Origin: Paucibacter sp. KCTC 42545
GTDB lineage: Bacteria > Pseudomonadota > Gammaproteobacteria > Burkholderiales > Burkholderiaceae_C
NCBI RefSeq assembly: GCF_001477625.1
Contig: NZ_CP013692.1
Coordinates: forward strand, 372,001 to 436,000
DNA: 64,000 nucleotides
Reading direction: 5' to 3'
Part shown: positions 18,452-27,879 of the stretch, piece after piece
How the letters are laid out: each line of letters begins with the position of its first letter
Position numbering within the stretch: the stretch's first letter is position 1
Notes under the pieces: generated by a model
Databases searched by the model: none
Seen by the model: the letters and a program-made list of their open reading frames with translations, nothing else
Told to the model about the DNA's origin: nothing
Program-made: the position numbers and the translations under genes

Positions 18452-21265
18452 ATGAGTTCTTCTGTTGATGCCAAAGACGCGCTGTTGCAGGCCCCGGCTC
18501 CGGTTTTTCGCCGCGCTGTGGGTTTGAGCGCCGTCGCCGCTGCCGTGGCTTTGCTGAGCGCTTGCGCAGGCACGCCTTCAGCGACCGCACCGGCCGCTGC
18601 CGCTGCGAACGCCGCACCTGCCGCGCCTACAGCCGCCGCAGCCAATGGCACGCCGGCCGCCAAGGCCTCTGCCGCTCCTGCCGCACCCGGTGCAGCTGCA
18701 TCAGCCGCCGGCCAGCCGCCGCGCCCGCCCGCTGACCCCACCGCGCCCAAGCCTTTCGCCGATGTGATCAAGGAAGCCAAGTCGCAAGATGGCCTGTTCC
18801 CGATCTGGCGCAAGGATGAAAAAGTCTGGCTGGAAATCCCCAAGGACAAGATCGGCAAGCCCTTCATGTTCACCGCCAACGTGGCTAACGCCGTGGGTGA
18901 GCGCGGCCTCTACGCCAGCCAGATGGGTATGGACCAGCTGGTGGAATGGCGCCGCATCGGCAACCAGATCCAGCTGGTGGCCTTGAACACCGCCTTCCGC
19001 GCCGAAGGCGGCGGCAAGCTGGCCGTGCAACAAGCTTTCTCGCCCAGTTTGCTGGCGGCAGGCACGGTGGCCAGCGCCGAGCACCCCGAGCGTAAGTCGG
19101 TGCTGATCGACGCCGGCATGTTCCTGAACGATATTCCTGGCCTGTCGACCCGCCTGGAAATGGCCTACCGGCTGCCTTACTCGGCTGACCGCAGCAATTC
19201 CTACTTCGAAGCCACCCGCGCCGACGCCAAGCTCAGCACCCTGACGGCGCGCATGCACTTCTTCACCCCGCGCATCCCTGCGCCGCCGCTGGTGGCCCCG
19301 CCGGTGCCGGTGCCGACACCGCCGCAGGCAACACCTGACCCCCGCAGCATGTTCGTCAGCTTCGTCTACAGCTTCACGGCCCTGCCGGAAACTGCCATGG
19401 CGCCGCGCCTGACCGACCCGCGCCTGGGTCACTTCATGGAAAGCTTCACCGACCTGGGCAAGGACAGCAAGCCCAACCCGCGCGTGCACTACGTCAAGCG
19501 CTGGCGCCTGGAGAAGGCTGACCCGGCAGCCGCGCTGTCTGAGCCGGTCAAGCCCATCACCTACTGGATGGACAAGAATATTCCGCCCAAGTACCGCCCC
19601 GCCGTCGAGGCCGGCATCGTGGAGTGGAACAAGGCCTTCGAGAAGATCGGCTTCAAGAACGCCGTGGTGGCCAAGCAGCAGCCCGACGATGCTGATTGGG
19701 ACAATATGGACGCCGACCACGCCTCGGTGCGCTGGTTTGTTGGCGCCGATGTGGGCTTCGCCATTGGCCCCAGCCATGCCGACCCACGCAGCGGCGAAAT
19801 CATCGATGCCGACATTGGCATGAGCGACGTCTTTGCGCGCAGCGGCCGTGCCTTCATCAGTGAAGACCTGGGCCCCGGCATGTCGGCCGGTTTGAGCCAG
19901 GCCCCACTGAGCCTGGCCGCCAAGGCCGGCGGCGCGGACCATGCTTATTGCAATTACGCCCACGAAGCCGCTGTCGAGCTGGACTTCGCTCTGGATGTGC
20001 TGGAAGCGCGCGGCGAGATCGCGCCCGACAGCCCCGAGGCCGATGCCTTCATCTTCGCCCGCATCAAGGACACGATCATGCATGAGGTGGGCCACACCCT
20101 GGGCCTGAAGCACAACTTCAAAGCCTCCACCACCATCACGCAGGCGCAGCTCAAGGACAAGGCCTTCACCGAAGCCAACGGTATTTCCGGCTCGGTGATG
20201 GACTACAACGCCTACAACATCCCGCTGCAAGGCGAGGCGCCCACCACGATCAACAACACCCAGCTGGGTGCGTATGACTACTGGGCCATCGAGTACGCCT
20301 ACAAGCCCATCGCAGTGGAGAACGAGGCGGCTGAGCTGGCCAAGATCGCAGCCCGCAGCACTGAGCCCGCGCTGGCGTATGCCGATGATGGTGATGCCGG
20401 CGGCTTTGGCCCCTACGACGGCATGGACCCGATGTCCAACCGCTTCGACCTCGGCGATGACCCCTTGGCTTACTACAAGAAGCGTCTGAAGCTGTCCAAG
20501 GAATTGTGGGCCCGCGTGCAAGACCGCAAGCCCGAAGCGGGCGATGACCCACTGCGTCAGCGCCGTGCCCTGGTCAGCGGCTTCAACCAGCTGTTCCGCT
20601 CTTCCGAGCTGGTGGGCAAGTATGTGGGCGGCATGTATGCCAACCGCGATCTGCCCGGCAGCACAGGCCGCGCCAGCTTCAAGCCGGTGGAGCCCGCCAA
20701 GCAGCGCGAGGCCTTGCAGTTCCTTGCCTCGGGTCTGTTCAGCGTGGACAGCTTCAAGTTCCGCCCTGAGTTCCTCAGCACCCTGACCATCGACTACAAC
20801 GAGTGGGATCGTGGCGGCCCGCTGAATGTGCCGGCCGCTGTGGCCCGCGTACAGCTGGTGGCGCTGGACCGCTTGCTCAGCGGCAACACCGCGATGCGTT
20901 TGCTGGATCTGCCGTCCTATGTGCCTGAGAACCAGCGCAAGGGTTTGATCTCGCTCAGCGAGGTCTATGCCACGCTCAACAGCACGATCTGGAGCGAGCT
21001 CAAGAGCGGCACCGAGATCGACCGCCTGCGCCGCAATCTGCAGCGCGAGCATGTGAAGCGCTTGCAAGCCGTGCTGACCAAGGGCGGTGGCCCCGGCGTG
21101 CTGGCGGATGCCTACTCGCTGGCGCGTCTGCATGCGGTGCAACTGCAAGCTGACCTGAAGAACGCGCTGGCCAAGGGCGGCCATTCGGTTGAAACCCGCG
21201 CCCATCTGGCCGAAAGCCTGGACACCCTGTCCACCGTGCTGCGCGCCAATATGCAGCGGGTGTAA
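18452..21265 (+). CDS. Large lipoprotein zinc metalloprotease (DUF5117/DUF5118 type)
   Basis: The 937-residue protein has a lipoprotein signal with lipobox LLSAC (Cys38), then an Ala/Pro-rich linker to about residue 95, where the folded part begins. The zinc site is HEVGHTLGLKHNF (His544, Glu545, His548, third His at 554), the extended HExxHxxGxxH motif of metzincin-like peptidases, followed by SGSVMDYNAYNIP, a Met-turn-like segment. Large proteases of this type are common in outer-membrane or periplasmic fractions of Gram-negative bacteria, but substrates are unknown. AAGGA is well placed before the ATG at 18452. A strong terminator follows, so it is probably monocistronic. Confidence 0.92.
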   Translation: MSSSVDAKDALLQAPAPVFRRAVGLSAVAAAVALLSACAGTPSATAPAAAAANAAPAAPTAAAANGTPAAKASAAPAAPGAAASAAGQPPRPPADPTAPKPFADVIKEAKSQDGLFPIWRKDEKVWLEIPKDKIGKPFMFTANVANAVGERGLYASQMGMDQLVEWRRIGNQIQLVALNTAFRAEGGGKLAVQQAFSPSLLAAGTVASAEHPERKSVLIDAGMFLNDIPGLSTRLEMAYRLPYSADRSNSYFEATRADAKLSTLTARMHFFTPRIPAPPLVAPPVPVPTPPQATPDPRSMFVSFVYSFTALPETAMAPRLTDPRLGHFMESFTDLGKDSKPNPRVHYVKRWRLEKADPAAALSEPVKPITYWMDKNIPPKYRPAVEAGIVEWNKAFEKIGFKNAVVAKQQPDDADWDNMDADHASVRWFVGADVGFAIGPSHADPRSGEIIDADIGMSDVFARSGRAFISEDLGPGMSAGLSQAPLSLAAKAGGADHAYCNYAHEAAVELDFALDVLEARGEIAPDSPEADAFIFARIKDTIMHEVGHTLGLKHNFKASTTITQAQLKDKAFTEANGISGSVMDYNAYNIPLQGEAPTTINNTQLGAYDYWAIEYAYKPIAVENEAAELAKIAARSTEPALAYADDGDAGGFGPYDGMDPMSNRFDLGDDPLAYYKKRLKLSKELWARVQDRKPEAGDDPLRQRRALVSGFNQLFRSSELVGKYVGGMYANRDLPGSTGRASFKPVEPAKQREALQFLASGLFSVDSFKFRPEFLSTLTIDYNEWDRGGPLNVPAAVARVQLVALDRLLSGNTAMRLLDLPSYVPENQRKGLISLSEVYATLNSTIWSELKSGTEIDRLRRNLQREHVKRLQAVLTKGGGPGVLADAYSLARLHAVQLQADLKNALAKGGHSVETRAHLAESLDTLSTVLRANMQRV

Positions 21266-21313
21266 ATCGCCTGGCTCGCAGCTGATGAAAGTCAGCTGCG
21301 GCACAAAAATGGC

Positions 21314-21345
21314 AAAGGCCGGCGCGCAAGCGTCGGCCTTTTTTA
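21314..21345 (+). terminator. Rho-independent terminator after metalloprotease
   Basis: An 11-bp stem (AAAGGCCGGCG pairing with CGTCGGCCTTT, one G-U pair, six-base loop) runs into a T tract. It lies 48 bases after the protease stop. Confidence 0.92.
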
Positions 21346-21437
21346 TTGCCTGCAAGGCAGTCATGTGACAAGGCAGCGGGCCTTTGACTTAATTCGCTGG
21401 AACAATCCAGGCGCGGAAGTGATCTGAGTGAGGTTTG

Positions 21438-22448
21438 ATGGCGATGGCGTACACCTTTGCGGCCGAAGACCGGGCGCTGATTTGCGGGTTCTTGTTCACG
21501 CCCCTGGGCCAGGGCCGGGCCATCGAACTGGGTGAGGCCCTGCAATGGCTGGCCAAGAGTCCTTCCGAGACTCCGGGAGAGTTCATCTGGCTGCACTTCA
21601 ACCTGACCGACACGGCTTCCGCCAAATGGATGCAGTCCCATCTGGAGCTGCCGCCGGAATTCTTCGACGCGCTGCGCGAAGGCTCGCGTTCCACCCGCAT
21701 TGAAGACGCGGCCGACAACCTGATCGCCGTCGTCAACGATGTGGCTTTCGAGTTTTCCTTTGACCCCTCCGAGATCGCCAGTCTGTGGGTCAACGTCAAC
21801 CCCCGCGTGGCCGTCAGCGCTCGTGTGCATCCGCTGCGCTCCATTGACCGGCTGCGCCAGGCGGTGCGCGACGGAGCACTCTTCGGCTCTTCGGTCGCGC
21901 TGCTGAACCATCTGATGCAGGACCAGGGCGATGTGCTGGTGCGCATCGTGCGCGATGCCACTTTGCAAGTGGACCGGGTGGAGGACGCGTTGCTGCAAGG
22001 CCATCTGCAACAAAAGCGCGCCGATATGGGCAAGTTGCGCCGGGTGCTGGTGCGCTTGCAAAGGCTGTTGGCGCCCGAGCCCGGCGCCTTGTTCCGCCTG
22101 CTGCGCCAGCCGCCGCCCTGGGTCACGCCGCATGATCTGGACGAGCTGCGCCAAAGCACCGAGGAATTCAGCATCGTCATCCGCGACCTGGCTGCGCTGC
22201 AGGAACGCATCAAGCTCTTGCAAGAAGAAATGGCCGCGCAGGTGGGCGAACAAACCAATCGCAGCGTTTTCACCCTGACCGTGGTGACCGTGTTGGCCTT
22301 ACCTATCAACATCATCGCCGGCATGCTGGGCATGAATGTGGGAGGCATCCCGCTGGCCGATCACCCTCACGGCTTTGCCATCATTGCCTTGATCATCCTG
22401 ACCTTCACGGTGGTGGCGGGGTGGTTGGCGTTCAGGAATAGGGAGTAG
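21438..22448 (+). CDS. CorA-family metal ion transporter (ZntB-like)
   Basis: A long cytosolic N-terminal domain (about residues 1-270, with helical segments rich in Leu/Glu/Arg) is followed by two C-terminal membrane helices. TM1 ends in the GMN signature (IIAGMLGMNVGGIPL), the hallmark of the CorA Mg2+/Co2+/Zn2+ family. TM2 is near residues 308-328 and a short tail ends in RNRE. Similarity to the ZntB subgroup is suggested by the N-terminal style, but the transported ion cannot be fixed from sequence. A TTG at 21435 precedes the ATG; GAGG at 21430-21433 fits the ATG at 21438 or 21444. Confidence 0.9.
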   Translation: MAMAYTFAAEDRALICGFLFTPLGQGRAIELGEALQWLAKSPSETPGEFIWLHFNLTDTASAKWMQSHLELPPEFFDALREGSRSTRIEDAADNLIAVVNDVAFEFSFDPSEIASLWVNVNPRVAVSARVHPLRSIDRLRQAVRDGALFGSSVALLNHLMQDQGDVLVRIVRDATLQVDRVEDALLQGHLQQKRADMGKLRRVLVRLQRLLAPEPGALFRLLRQPPPWVTPHDLDELRQSTEEFSIVIRDLAALQERIKLLQEEMAAQVGEQTNRSVFTLTVVTVLALPINIIAGMLGMNVGGIPLADHPHGFAIIALIILTFTVVAGWLAFRNRE

Positions 22449-22522
22449 GGGGATGGGCTTGAATGCCTGCGTGCAATACTTGGGACGCGATCCCTTGCAA
22501 TTCAAACAAAGGAATTTGAGAC

Positions 22523-22768
22523 ATGCACAACAGCAGCCTGCTCCCTCACGCACTCAGCATCGAGTTTCCTGAATTGGCCGAGCGCATCAAGCTGCTCAAA
22601 CAGGAAAATGCGCATTTCGCCAAGCTGCTTGAATCGCACGACGCGCTGGACAAGCAAATCAGCCAGGACGAACTTGGCGTCAAGGCGATTGAAGACAACG
22701 CTTTGCATGCGATGAAGCAGCAGCGGGCTCGGCTGAAGGATGAGCTGTATCAGTTGGCGAAGGGTTAA
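22523..22768 (+). CDS. YdcH family small protein (DUF465)
   Basis: The 81-residue, highly charged, all-helical protein has the DUF465 pattern: EFPELAERIKLLKQENAHFAK, then LLESHDALDKQI, and a basic segment MKQQRARLKDELYQLA. Two amphipathic helices would form a short coiled-coil hairpin. The function is unknown; such proteins are widespread in proteobacteria. It is 74 bases after the CorA-like gene on the same strand. The ATG is preceded by a weak GAG-type site. The next 143 bases to mpl contain nothing I can identify. Confidence 0.85.
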   Translation: MHNSSLLPHALSIEFPELAERIKLLKQENAHFAKLLESHDALDKQISQDELGVKAIEDNALHAMKQQRARLKDELYQLAKG

Positions 22769-22911
22769 GTCCGGACTGGGGCACAAGGTCTCGGACGGGC
22801 GGCGATGCCCGAGGCTCTCTTTGGACAGGGTCTTTCGCTAGTGCTTGCCTTCGCTTGATCTACGGCCCTTCCGGGGCGAACTCCCGGTTGGGCTCGTGCA
22901 GCGGCATTCGC

Positions 22912-24285
22912 TCAGCCGCCAAACTTCGCCTTCAAGCCCGCCAGCAACTTCTCATGAATGCCGCCAAATCCGCCATTGCTCATGCACAGCAAATGGTCGC
23001 CGGGTTTGACAGCGTTCAGCACGGCGCTGACCAGAGCGTCAACGTCGGCGCCAACGTGGGCTTGGGTGCCCATGGGCGCTAGCGCCTCCTTGGCGTCCCA
23101 GGCCAGGCCTTGTTGGTTGCAAAAGCTCAGGTCGGCTTCTTCCAGCGCCCAGGGCAGCTGGGCCTTCATGGTGCCCAGCTTCATGGTGTTGGAGCGGGGC
23201 TCAAAAATGGCCAGGATGCGCTCGTCCGGTTTGATGCGGCGGCGCAGGCCGCCCACGGTCGTGCGCATGGCGGTGGGGTGGTGGGCAAAGTCGTCGTAGA
23301 CCTTGACGCCGCCCACCTCGCCGCGCAGTTCCATGCGGCGGCGTACATTCTGGAATTCGGCCAGGGCGGCGGCGGATTGCTCAGGCGCCACGCCCACATG
23401 CTCGGCGGCGGCGATGGCTGCCAGGGCGTTGAGCTGGTTGTGCTCGCCGAACAGAGCCCACTCCACCCGCGCCACTTTGAGGCTGCCGCGCAGCACATCA
23501 AAGCTCTGTGGCTCACCGCGCGCGCGCAGCACGCCGGTCTCTTCCTTGCGGCCGCCGAAGCGCACCACCTCGCTCCAGCAGCCGCGCCCGAGCACGCGCT
23601 GCAGTGCATCCTCGCGGGCATTGACGACCAAGCGGCCATTGGCCGGCACGGTGCGCACCAGATGATGAAACTGGGTTTCGATGGCGCCGAGGTCGGCAAA
23701 GATGTCGGCGTGGTCGAACTCGAGGTTGTTCAATACGGCCGTGCGCGGGCGGTAGTGCACGAATTTGCTGCGCTTGTCGAAGAAGGCGGTGTCGTACTCA
23801 TCCGCTTCAATCACAAAGGCCTTGCCACTGCCCAGCTTGGCGCTGACGCCGAAATTCTGCGGCACGCCGCCGACCAGAAAGCCGGGTTGCTGTCCGGCAT
23901 GTTCAAGAATCCAGGCCAGCATGGAGGTGGTGGTGGTCTTGCCATGTGTGCCGGCCACGGCCAGCACATGGCGGCCTTGCAGCACATGCTGGGCCAGCCA
24001 CTGCGGGCCGCTGGTGTAGGGCAGGCCGGCATCCAGAATCGCTTCCATCAACGGGAACTTCTCGCCGCGCGTGACCACATTGCCGATCACGAACATATCG
24101 GGCGCCAGGGCCAGCTGTTCGGCGCCAAAACCGCTGGTCAGCTCAATGCCCAGGGCTTGCAGCTGATCGCTCATGGGCGGGTAGACATTGGCGTCGCAGC
24201 CGGTGACGCGGTGGCCCGCCTCACGTGCCAGCGCGGCCAGGCCACCCATGAAAGTGCCGCAAATGCCGAGGATGTGGATGTGCAT
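22912..24285 (-). CDS. mpl: UDP-N-acetylmuramate:L-Ala-gamma-D-Glu-meso-DAP ligase
   Basis: Mpl reattaches the recycled murein tripeptide to UDP-MurNAc in the cytosol, so peptidoglycan fragments are reused. The N-terminus MHIHILGICGTFMGG is the UDP-binding loop and almost matches E. coli. The ATP loop is GTHGKTTTTS, followed by EADEYDTAFFDKRSKF and DDFAHHPTAM. The frame opens at a TTG four codons earlier (24297); the ATG at 24285 matches the family N-terminus. It is the last gene of thiD-hemL-HAD-mpl, all on the minus strand with gaps of 20-85 bases. Confidence 0.97.
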   Translation of the reverse strand: MHIHILGICGTFMGGLAALAREAGHRVTGCDANVYPPMSDQLQALGIELTSGFGAEQLALAPDMFVIGNVVTRGEKFPLMEAILDAGLPYTSGPQWLAQHVLQGRHVLAVAGTHGKTTTTSMLAWILEHAGQQPGFLVGGVPQNFGVSAKLGSGKAFVIEADEYDTAFFDKRSKFVHYRPRTAVLNNLEFDHADIFADLGAIETQFHHLVRTVPANGRLVVNAREDALQRVLGRGCWSEVVRFGGRKEETGVLRARGEPQSFDVLRGSLKVARVEWALFGEHNQLNALAAIAAAEHVGVAPEQSAAALAEFQNVRRRMELRGEVGGVKVYDDFAHHPTAMRTTVGGLRRRIKPDERILAIFEPRSNTMKLGTMKAQLPWALEEADLSFCNQQGLAWDAKEALAPMGTQAHVGADVDALVSAVLNAVKPGDHLLCMSNGGFGGIHEKLLAGLKAKFGG

Positions 24286-24322
24286 GGTCGTCGTCAATCT
24301 TCAGAAACGGGAGGGTGCTCGC

Positions 24323-24997
24323 TCAGGCAGCGAACCACAGACCGGCCAGGGGCAGGGCGGCGTCGAGCGAGTTCAGCACCAGACAGCGCGGCGCGGTCGC
24401 CGGGTCGGGGGATTTGAGGTCGGGCACCAGCACCACGCCGGCCCCAGCCGCCAACGCACCCTGGGCGCCGTAGCTGGAATCTTCAAACACCAGGGTCTGT
24501 TCGGGCGCGTGGCCCAGGCTGCGTGCGGCCAGCTCGAAAAGATCGGGGTGGGGCTTGCCGCGTGCGACTTGATCGCCACCGTGGATGGGGCCGAAAAAGC
24601 CCAGCAAGTCAGCCAGGCCCAGGCGGCGCCGCACCTCGGCGTGGCGAGTTGAGGAGGCCACGGCGCAGGGCACTCCCCTTGATTGCAAGGCCTGCAGCAA
24701 GGCCAGGGCGCCGGGGCGCAGGGCAAAGCCTTGGCCCTGGAACTGCGCTTCAACTTCGCGGTCCACTGCCTCGTACATGGCCTCGGCCTGCGCATGCGAG
24801 CCCAGCTTGTCGGCCAGCACGGCCAGGCAGTCGCGGCGATTGATGCCCACCGTCAGCAGATAGTAGGCCTCGCTGAGCGGTGTGCCCGCCGCCGCGCTCT
24901 GGCGCAGCCAGGCATCACGGATGGGCCGCTCGGAGTCAAGCAGCAGGCCATCCATATCAAAGATGGCCGCGGTGAAGCGGCGGCCGGTGTGCGGCAT
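24323..24997 (-). CDS. HAD-superfamily phosphatase (phosphoglycolate/sugar-phosphate type)
   Basis: The 224-residue HAD hydrolase has motif I FDMDGLLLDSE (nucleophile Asp and acid Asp), motif II as VASSTRHAEV (Ser/Thr), the Lys of motif III in ARGKPHPDLFELAA and the motif IV Asp in VFEDSSYG. A helical cap occupies about residues 25-95. It resembles beta-phosphoglucomutase-like and phosphoglycolate phosphatase-like enzymes; the substrate is not determinable. It starts 20 bases downstream of hemL on the same strand and is probably co-transcribed. Confidence 0.88.
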   Translation of the reverse strand: MPHTGRRFTAAIFDMDGLLLDSERPIRDAWLRQSAAAGTPLSEAYYLLTVGINRRDCLAVLADKLGSHAQAEAMYEAVDREVEAQFQGQGFALRPGALALLQALQSRGVPCAVASSTRHAEVRRRLGLADLLGFFGPIHGGDQVARGKPHPDLFELAARSLGHAPEQTLVFEDSSYGAQGALAAGAGVVLVPDLKSPDPATAPRCLVLNSLDAALPLAGLWFAA

Positions 24998-25017
24998 GGC
25001 GGGTGGTGGCGCGAGTT

Positions 25018-26304
25018 TTAGCGCAGGGCGTGGCGGGCGGCGTCCAGCGTGGCCTGGATGTCGGCCTCGCTGTGGGCGGCCGAGACAAAGCCGGCTTCAT
25101 ACAGCGCCGGGGCCAGGTAGACGCCGGCGTCCAGCATGGCGTGGAAGAAGCGGTTGAAGCGCTCCTTGTCGGTTGTCATCACGGTCTGGTATTCCTGCGG
25201 CAACTGATCCATCAGGAAGAAGCCGAACATGCCGCCTTGGCAGTCCACGCTGAAAGGCACGCCGTTCTCTTTGGCAACGGCCGCCAAGCCGTCGACCAGG
25301 CGACGCGTCTTGGCGGACAGGTCTTCGAAGAAGCCGGGCTTCTGGATCTCGCGCAGCGTGGCCAGGCCGCAGGCGGTGGCGACCGGGTTGCCGCTCAGGG
25401 TGCCGGCTTGGTAGACGCCGCCCAGCGGGGCCAGGTGCTTCATGATCTCGCGGCTGGCGCCGAAGGCGGCCAGCGGCATGCCGCCGCCGATCACCTTGCC
25501 GAACACGCTGATATCGGGCTTAAAGCCGGGGATCAGCTCGGCGTACATGCCTTGTGCGCTGTGCAGCCCGACGCGGAAGCCGGTCATCACCTCGTCCAGC
25601 ACCAGCAGGGCGCCGTACTCGGTGCACAGCTCACGCAGTCGCTTCATATAAGCGGTCTGGGTGCGCACAAAATTCATATTGCCGGCGATCGGCTCGATGA
25701 TGACGCAGGCCAGCTCCTTGCCGTGCAGGGCAAAAGCTTCTTCCAACTGGGCCAGGTGGTTGAACTCCAGCACCAGGGTGTGCTGCGCCACTTCAGCCGG
25801 CACGCCGGCGCTGGTGGGGTGGCCGAAGGTGGCAAGACCTGACCCTGCCTTGACCAACAGCGCGTCGGTATGGCCGTGGTAGCAGCCTTCAAACTTGATG
25901 AATTTGCTGCGGCCGGTGGCGCCGCGCGCCAGGCGGATGGCGCTCATGGTGGCTTCGGTACCTGAAGATACCAGGCGCACCTGCTCCATGCTGGGCACCA
26001 GCTTCAGAATTTCTTCGGCCAGCTCAATCTCGCGCTCGGTCGGCGCGCCGAAGGAGAAGCCTTCTTGCGCGGCCTTGGTCACGGCTTCCAGCACGGCCGG
26101 ATGGCCGTGGCCCAGAATCATCGGGCCCCAGGAGCCGATGTAGTCGATATAGCGTTTGCCATCAGCGTCAATGATGTAAGCGCCTTCACCACGGGTGATG
26201 AAGCGCGGTGTGCCGCCGATGGCGCGGAAAGCGCGCACGGGGGAGTTGACGCCGCCAGGGATGACGCGCTGAGCGCGTTCGAACAGGACTTGGTTTTTCG
26301 ACAT
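25018..26304 (-). CDS. hemL: Glutamate-1-semialdehyde 2,1-aminomutase
   Basis: It is a PLP enzyme that makes 5-aminolevulinate, the committed haem precursor in the C5 pathway used by proteobacteria other than the alpha group. The 428-residue protein has [44 protein letters not shown] (PLP Asp) and the Schiff-base Lys in [15 protein letters not shown]. The frame opens 21 codons upstream, but [20 protein letters not shown] is the family N-terminus, giving 26304. Next to rubredoxin/pil and thiD is a normal betaproteobacterial setting. No Shine-Dalgarno is evident. Confidence 0.97.
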   Translation of the reverse strand: MSKNQVLFERAQRVIPGGVNSPVRAFRAIGGTPRFITRGEGAYIIDADGKRYIDYIGSWGPMILGHGHPAVLEAVTKAAQEGFSFGAPTEREIELAEEILKLVPSMEQVRLVSSGTEATMSAIRLARGATGRSKFIKFEGCYHGHTDALLVKAGSGLATFGHPTSAGVPAEVAQHTLVLEFNHLAQLEEAFALHGKELACVIIEPIAGNMNFVRTQTAYMKRLRELCTEYGALLVLDEVMTGFRVGLHSAQGMYAELIPGFKPDISVFGKVIGGGMPLAAFGASREIMKHLAPLGGVYQAGTLSGNPVATACGLATLREIQKPGFFEDLSAKTRRLVDGLAAVAKENGVPFSVDCQGGMFGFFLMDQLPQEYQTVMTTDKERFNRFFHAMLDAGVYLAPALYEAGFVSAAHSEADIQATLDAARHALR

Positions 26305-26387
26305 GGCTAGAAGAATTGCAAATGGGGAGGATTGCTGGCCTGTGTTCAGAACAGGGCAGGCGGTCAAACAGTTAAGGCGTCAATTAA

Positions 26388-27380
26388 TCAGTGCATGCGC
26401 TTGGGCGGGCGGCTGCTGGGCAGGGCATCGTCCAGGCTGAGGCTGCCGGGTTCGTCCAGCGCGGCGGCGGCAGCTTCGGCGGCGGCCGCGGCTTCCTCTT
26501 CTTCATTAGGCGGCAAGGCCCAGAAGAAGCGGTCAGGGATCGCATTGCCCATGCCGGGGCGAAAGCCGCCATCCAGCGCTTGGTCAAGAAAGGACAGGGC
26601 CTCGCCCACCGCGGCGTGAATATCAGCGCCCACCGCCAACAAGGCGGCCAGTGCGGCCGAGAGGGTGTCACCGGCGCCGACGAAATTGATGTCGAAGCGC
26701 TCGAACTTCTCGCCCGTGATCGGGCCTTGCGAGGTGGCCAGCACGTTGTCGACAAATTGATTGGGCAGATTGATGCCACTGACCAGCACATGGGCGGCGC
26801 CATGCTGAGCGGCGGCCACGGCCAGCTCGCGCGGCGAGGCGGGGCGGTCGTTGTCCCAGTCGGGCAGAAGGAAGTCGGTGAGGGTCTTGTGATTGCCCAC
26901 CAGCACATGGGTCTGCGGCAGGATCAGCTCGCGGAAGGAATCCAGATAGCTTTGCTGCTGTTCTTCATCCAGCCAGGCCACATTGGGCAGATAGGCCACC
27001 AGGGGCACGTCCGGGTAGTCGGACAGCACTTCGGCCACCGCACTGACACCCTCGGCGCTGCCCAGGAAGCCCACCTTCCAGGCGGTAATAGGAATGTCTT
27101 CCAGAATCAGGCGGGCCTGTTCGGAGATGGTGTCGGTGTCCAGGGTCTGGTGCTCAAACACTTCGGCGGTGTCGCGCAAGATGATGGCGGTGACGATGGG
27201 CAGGCAGTGCGCGCCCATGGCGGCGATGGTGGCGATGTCGCCGCCCAGGCCGCTGGCACCGCTGGCCTCGCTGGCGTTGAAGCACATCACACAGGCGGGG
27301 GCTTGGGCAGCTTGCTCGTCTTCGCTGAGTACCCCATCAACGGCACCCGCCGGTGGGACTTTGGAATCGATTTTGCTCAT
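26388..27380 (-). CDS. thiD: Bifunctional hydroxymethylpyrimidine/phosphomethylpyrimidine kinase
   Basis: This ribokinase-like enzyme of thiamine synthesis phosphorylates HMP and HMP-P. SGASGLGGDIATIAAMGAHC is the N-terminal substrate loop and INFVGAGDTLSAALAALLA carries the catalytic Asp in GAGD. The family usually has KxGxLGS as AWKVGFLGSAE, present here. At 330 residues it is longer than E. coli ThiD because of an acidic N-terminal extension (about residues 1-27) and a C-terminal tail rich in Glu/Ala (NEEEEAAAAAEAAAAA). Start MSKIDSK at 27380; an upstream Met (27410) is less likely. No other thi gene is nearby. Confidence 0.88.
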   Translation of the reverse strand: MSKIDSKVPPAGAVDGVLSEDEQAAQAPACVMCFNASEASGASGLGGDIATIAAMGAHCLPIVTAIILRDTAEVFEHQTLDTDTISEQARLILEDIPITAWKVGFLGSAEGVSAVAEVLSDYPDVPLVAYLPNVAWLDEEQQQSYLDSFRELILPQTHVLVGNHKTLTDFLLPDWDNDRPASPRELAVAAAQHGAAHVLVSGINLPNQFVDNVLATSQGPITGEKFERFDINFVGAGDTLSAALAALLAVGADIHAAVGEALSFLDQALDGGFRPGMGNAIPDRFFWALPPNEEEEAAAAAEAAAAALDEPGSLSLDDALPSSRPPKRMH

Positions 27381-27563
27381 AGTTTGCGGCGCAAGGTCAG
27401 GGTCGGGCAAAGCGGCTGGCCGCAGGCGATTTAGAACACGCGGGTTCAGCGAACGTGGGCGTTATTACAAGCAGTTGCAATTCGGGCTTGCTTTGGGGCA
27501 AATCCGGAGAATTGCCTCTGCATCACTGCCTATTTCGTCACGAAGTTGCTGGGGCCTGCGTGG

Positions 27564-27583
27564 CTACAATCTTTACATTGTAG
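27564..27583 (+). promoter_or_regulatory. Perfect 7-6-7 dyad upstream of rubredoxin (operator or RNA hairpin)
   Basis: CTACAAT and ATTGTAG are exact inverted repeats separated by CTTTAC. The left arm contains TACAAT, a good -10 hexamer. The dyad is therefore placed either to bind a repressor over the promoter or to fold at the start of the mRNA. It lies 20 bases before the GTG used for rubredoxin, within the 223-base divergent gap to thiD. Confidence 0.5.
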
Positions 27584-27603
27584 TGAGCAAAAAGATATAC
27601 ACC

Positions 27604-27777
27604 GTGAGCGAAGCAAGTACCTGGATGTGCCTGATCTGCGGCTGGATTTACGACGAGGCCGCGGGCGATCCTGAACACGGCATCGCGCCGGGAACGCTGT
27701 GGGCCGATGTGGATATGAATTGGACCTGCCCTGAGTGCGGCGCGCGCAAGGATGACTTTGAAATGGTGCGTATCTAA
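27604..27777 (+). CDS. Rubredoxin
   Basis: This small iron electron carrier has a single Fe bound by four Cys: CLICG (about residues 9-12) and CPECG (about 42-45). The surrounding family sequence is intact (GWIYDEAAGDPEHGIAPGT and ADVDMNWTCPECGARKDDFE). A GTG start at 27604 gives 57 residues; another in-frame GTG at 27583 and an ATG at 27628 are alternatives. It probably serves redox reactions of oxidases or a membrane hydroxylase. Its fixed place before pilG in Burkholderiales is known but unexplained. Confidence 0.94.
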   Translation: MSEASTWMCLICGWIYDEAAGDPEHGIAPGTLWADVDMNWTCPECGARKDDFEMVRI

Positions 27778-27879
27778 GTCGATCTGCTAAGGGTTGACTA
27801 GCTGCCGGTCAGTAACTTTGCTGGCTATGCTGCCGGGCTTTTGCCCTGAACCGTTTGGCTTTGAAGAGTGAGGCTTGGC

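Noticed and set aside
18701..21364. 887-codon minus-strand frame opposite the metalloprotease
   Set aside because: It covers the plus-strand zinc protease with intact HExxH motif and lipobox; no domain is readable in the minus frame.
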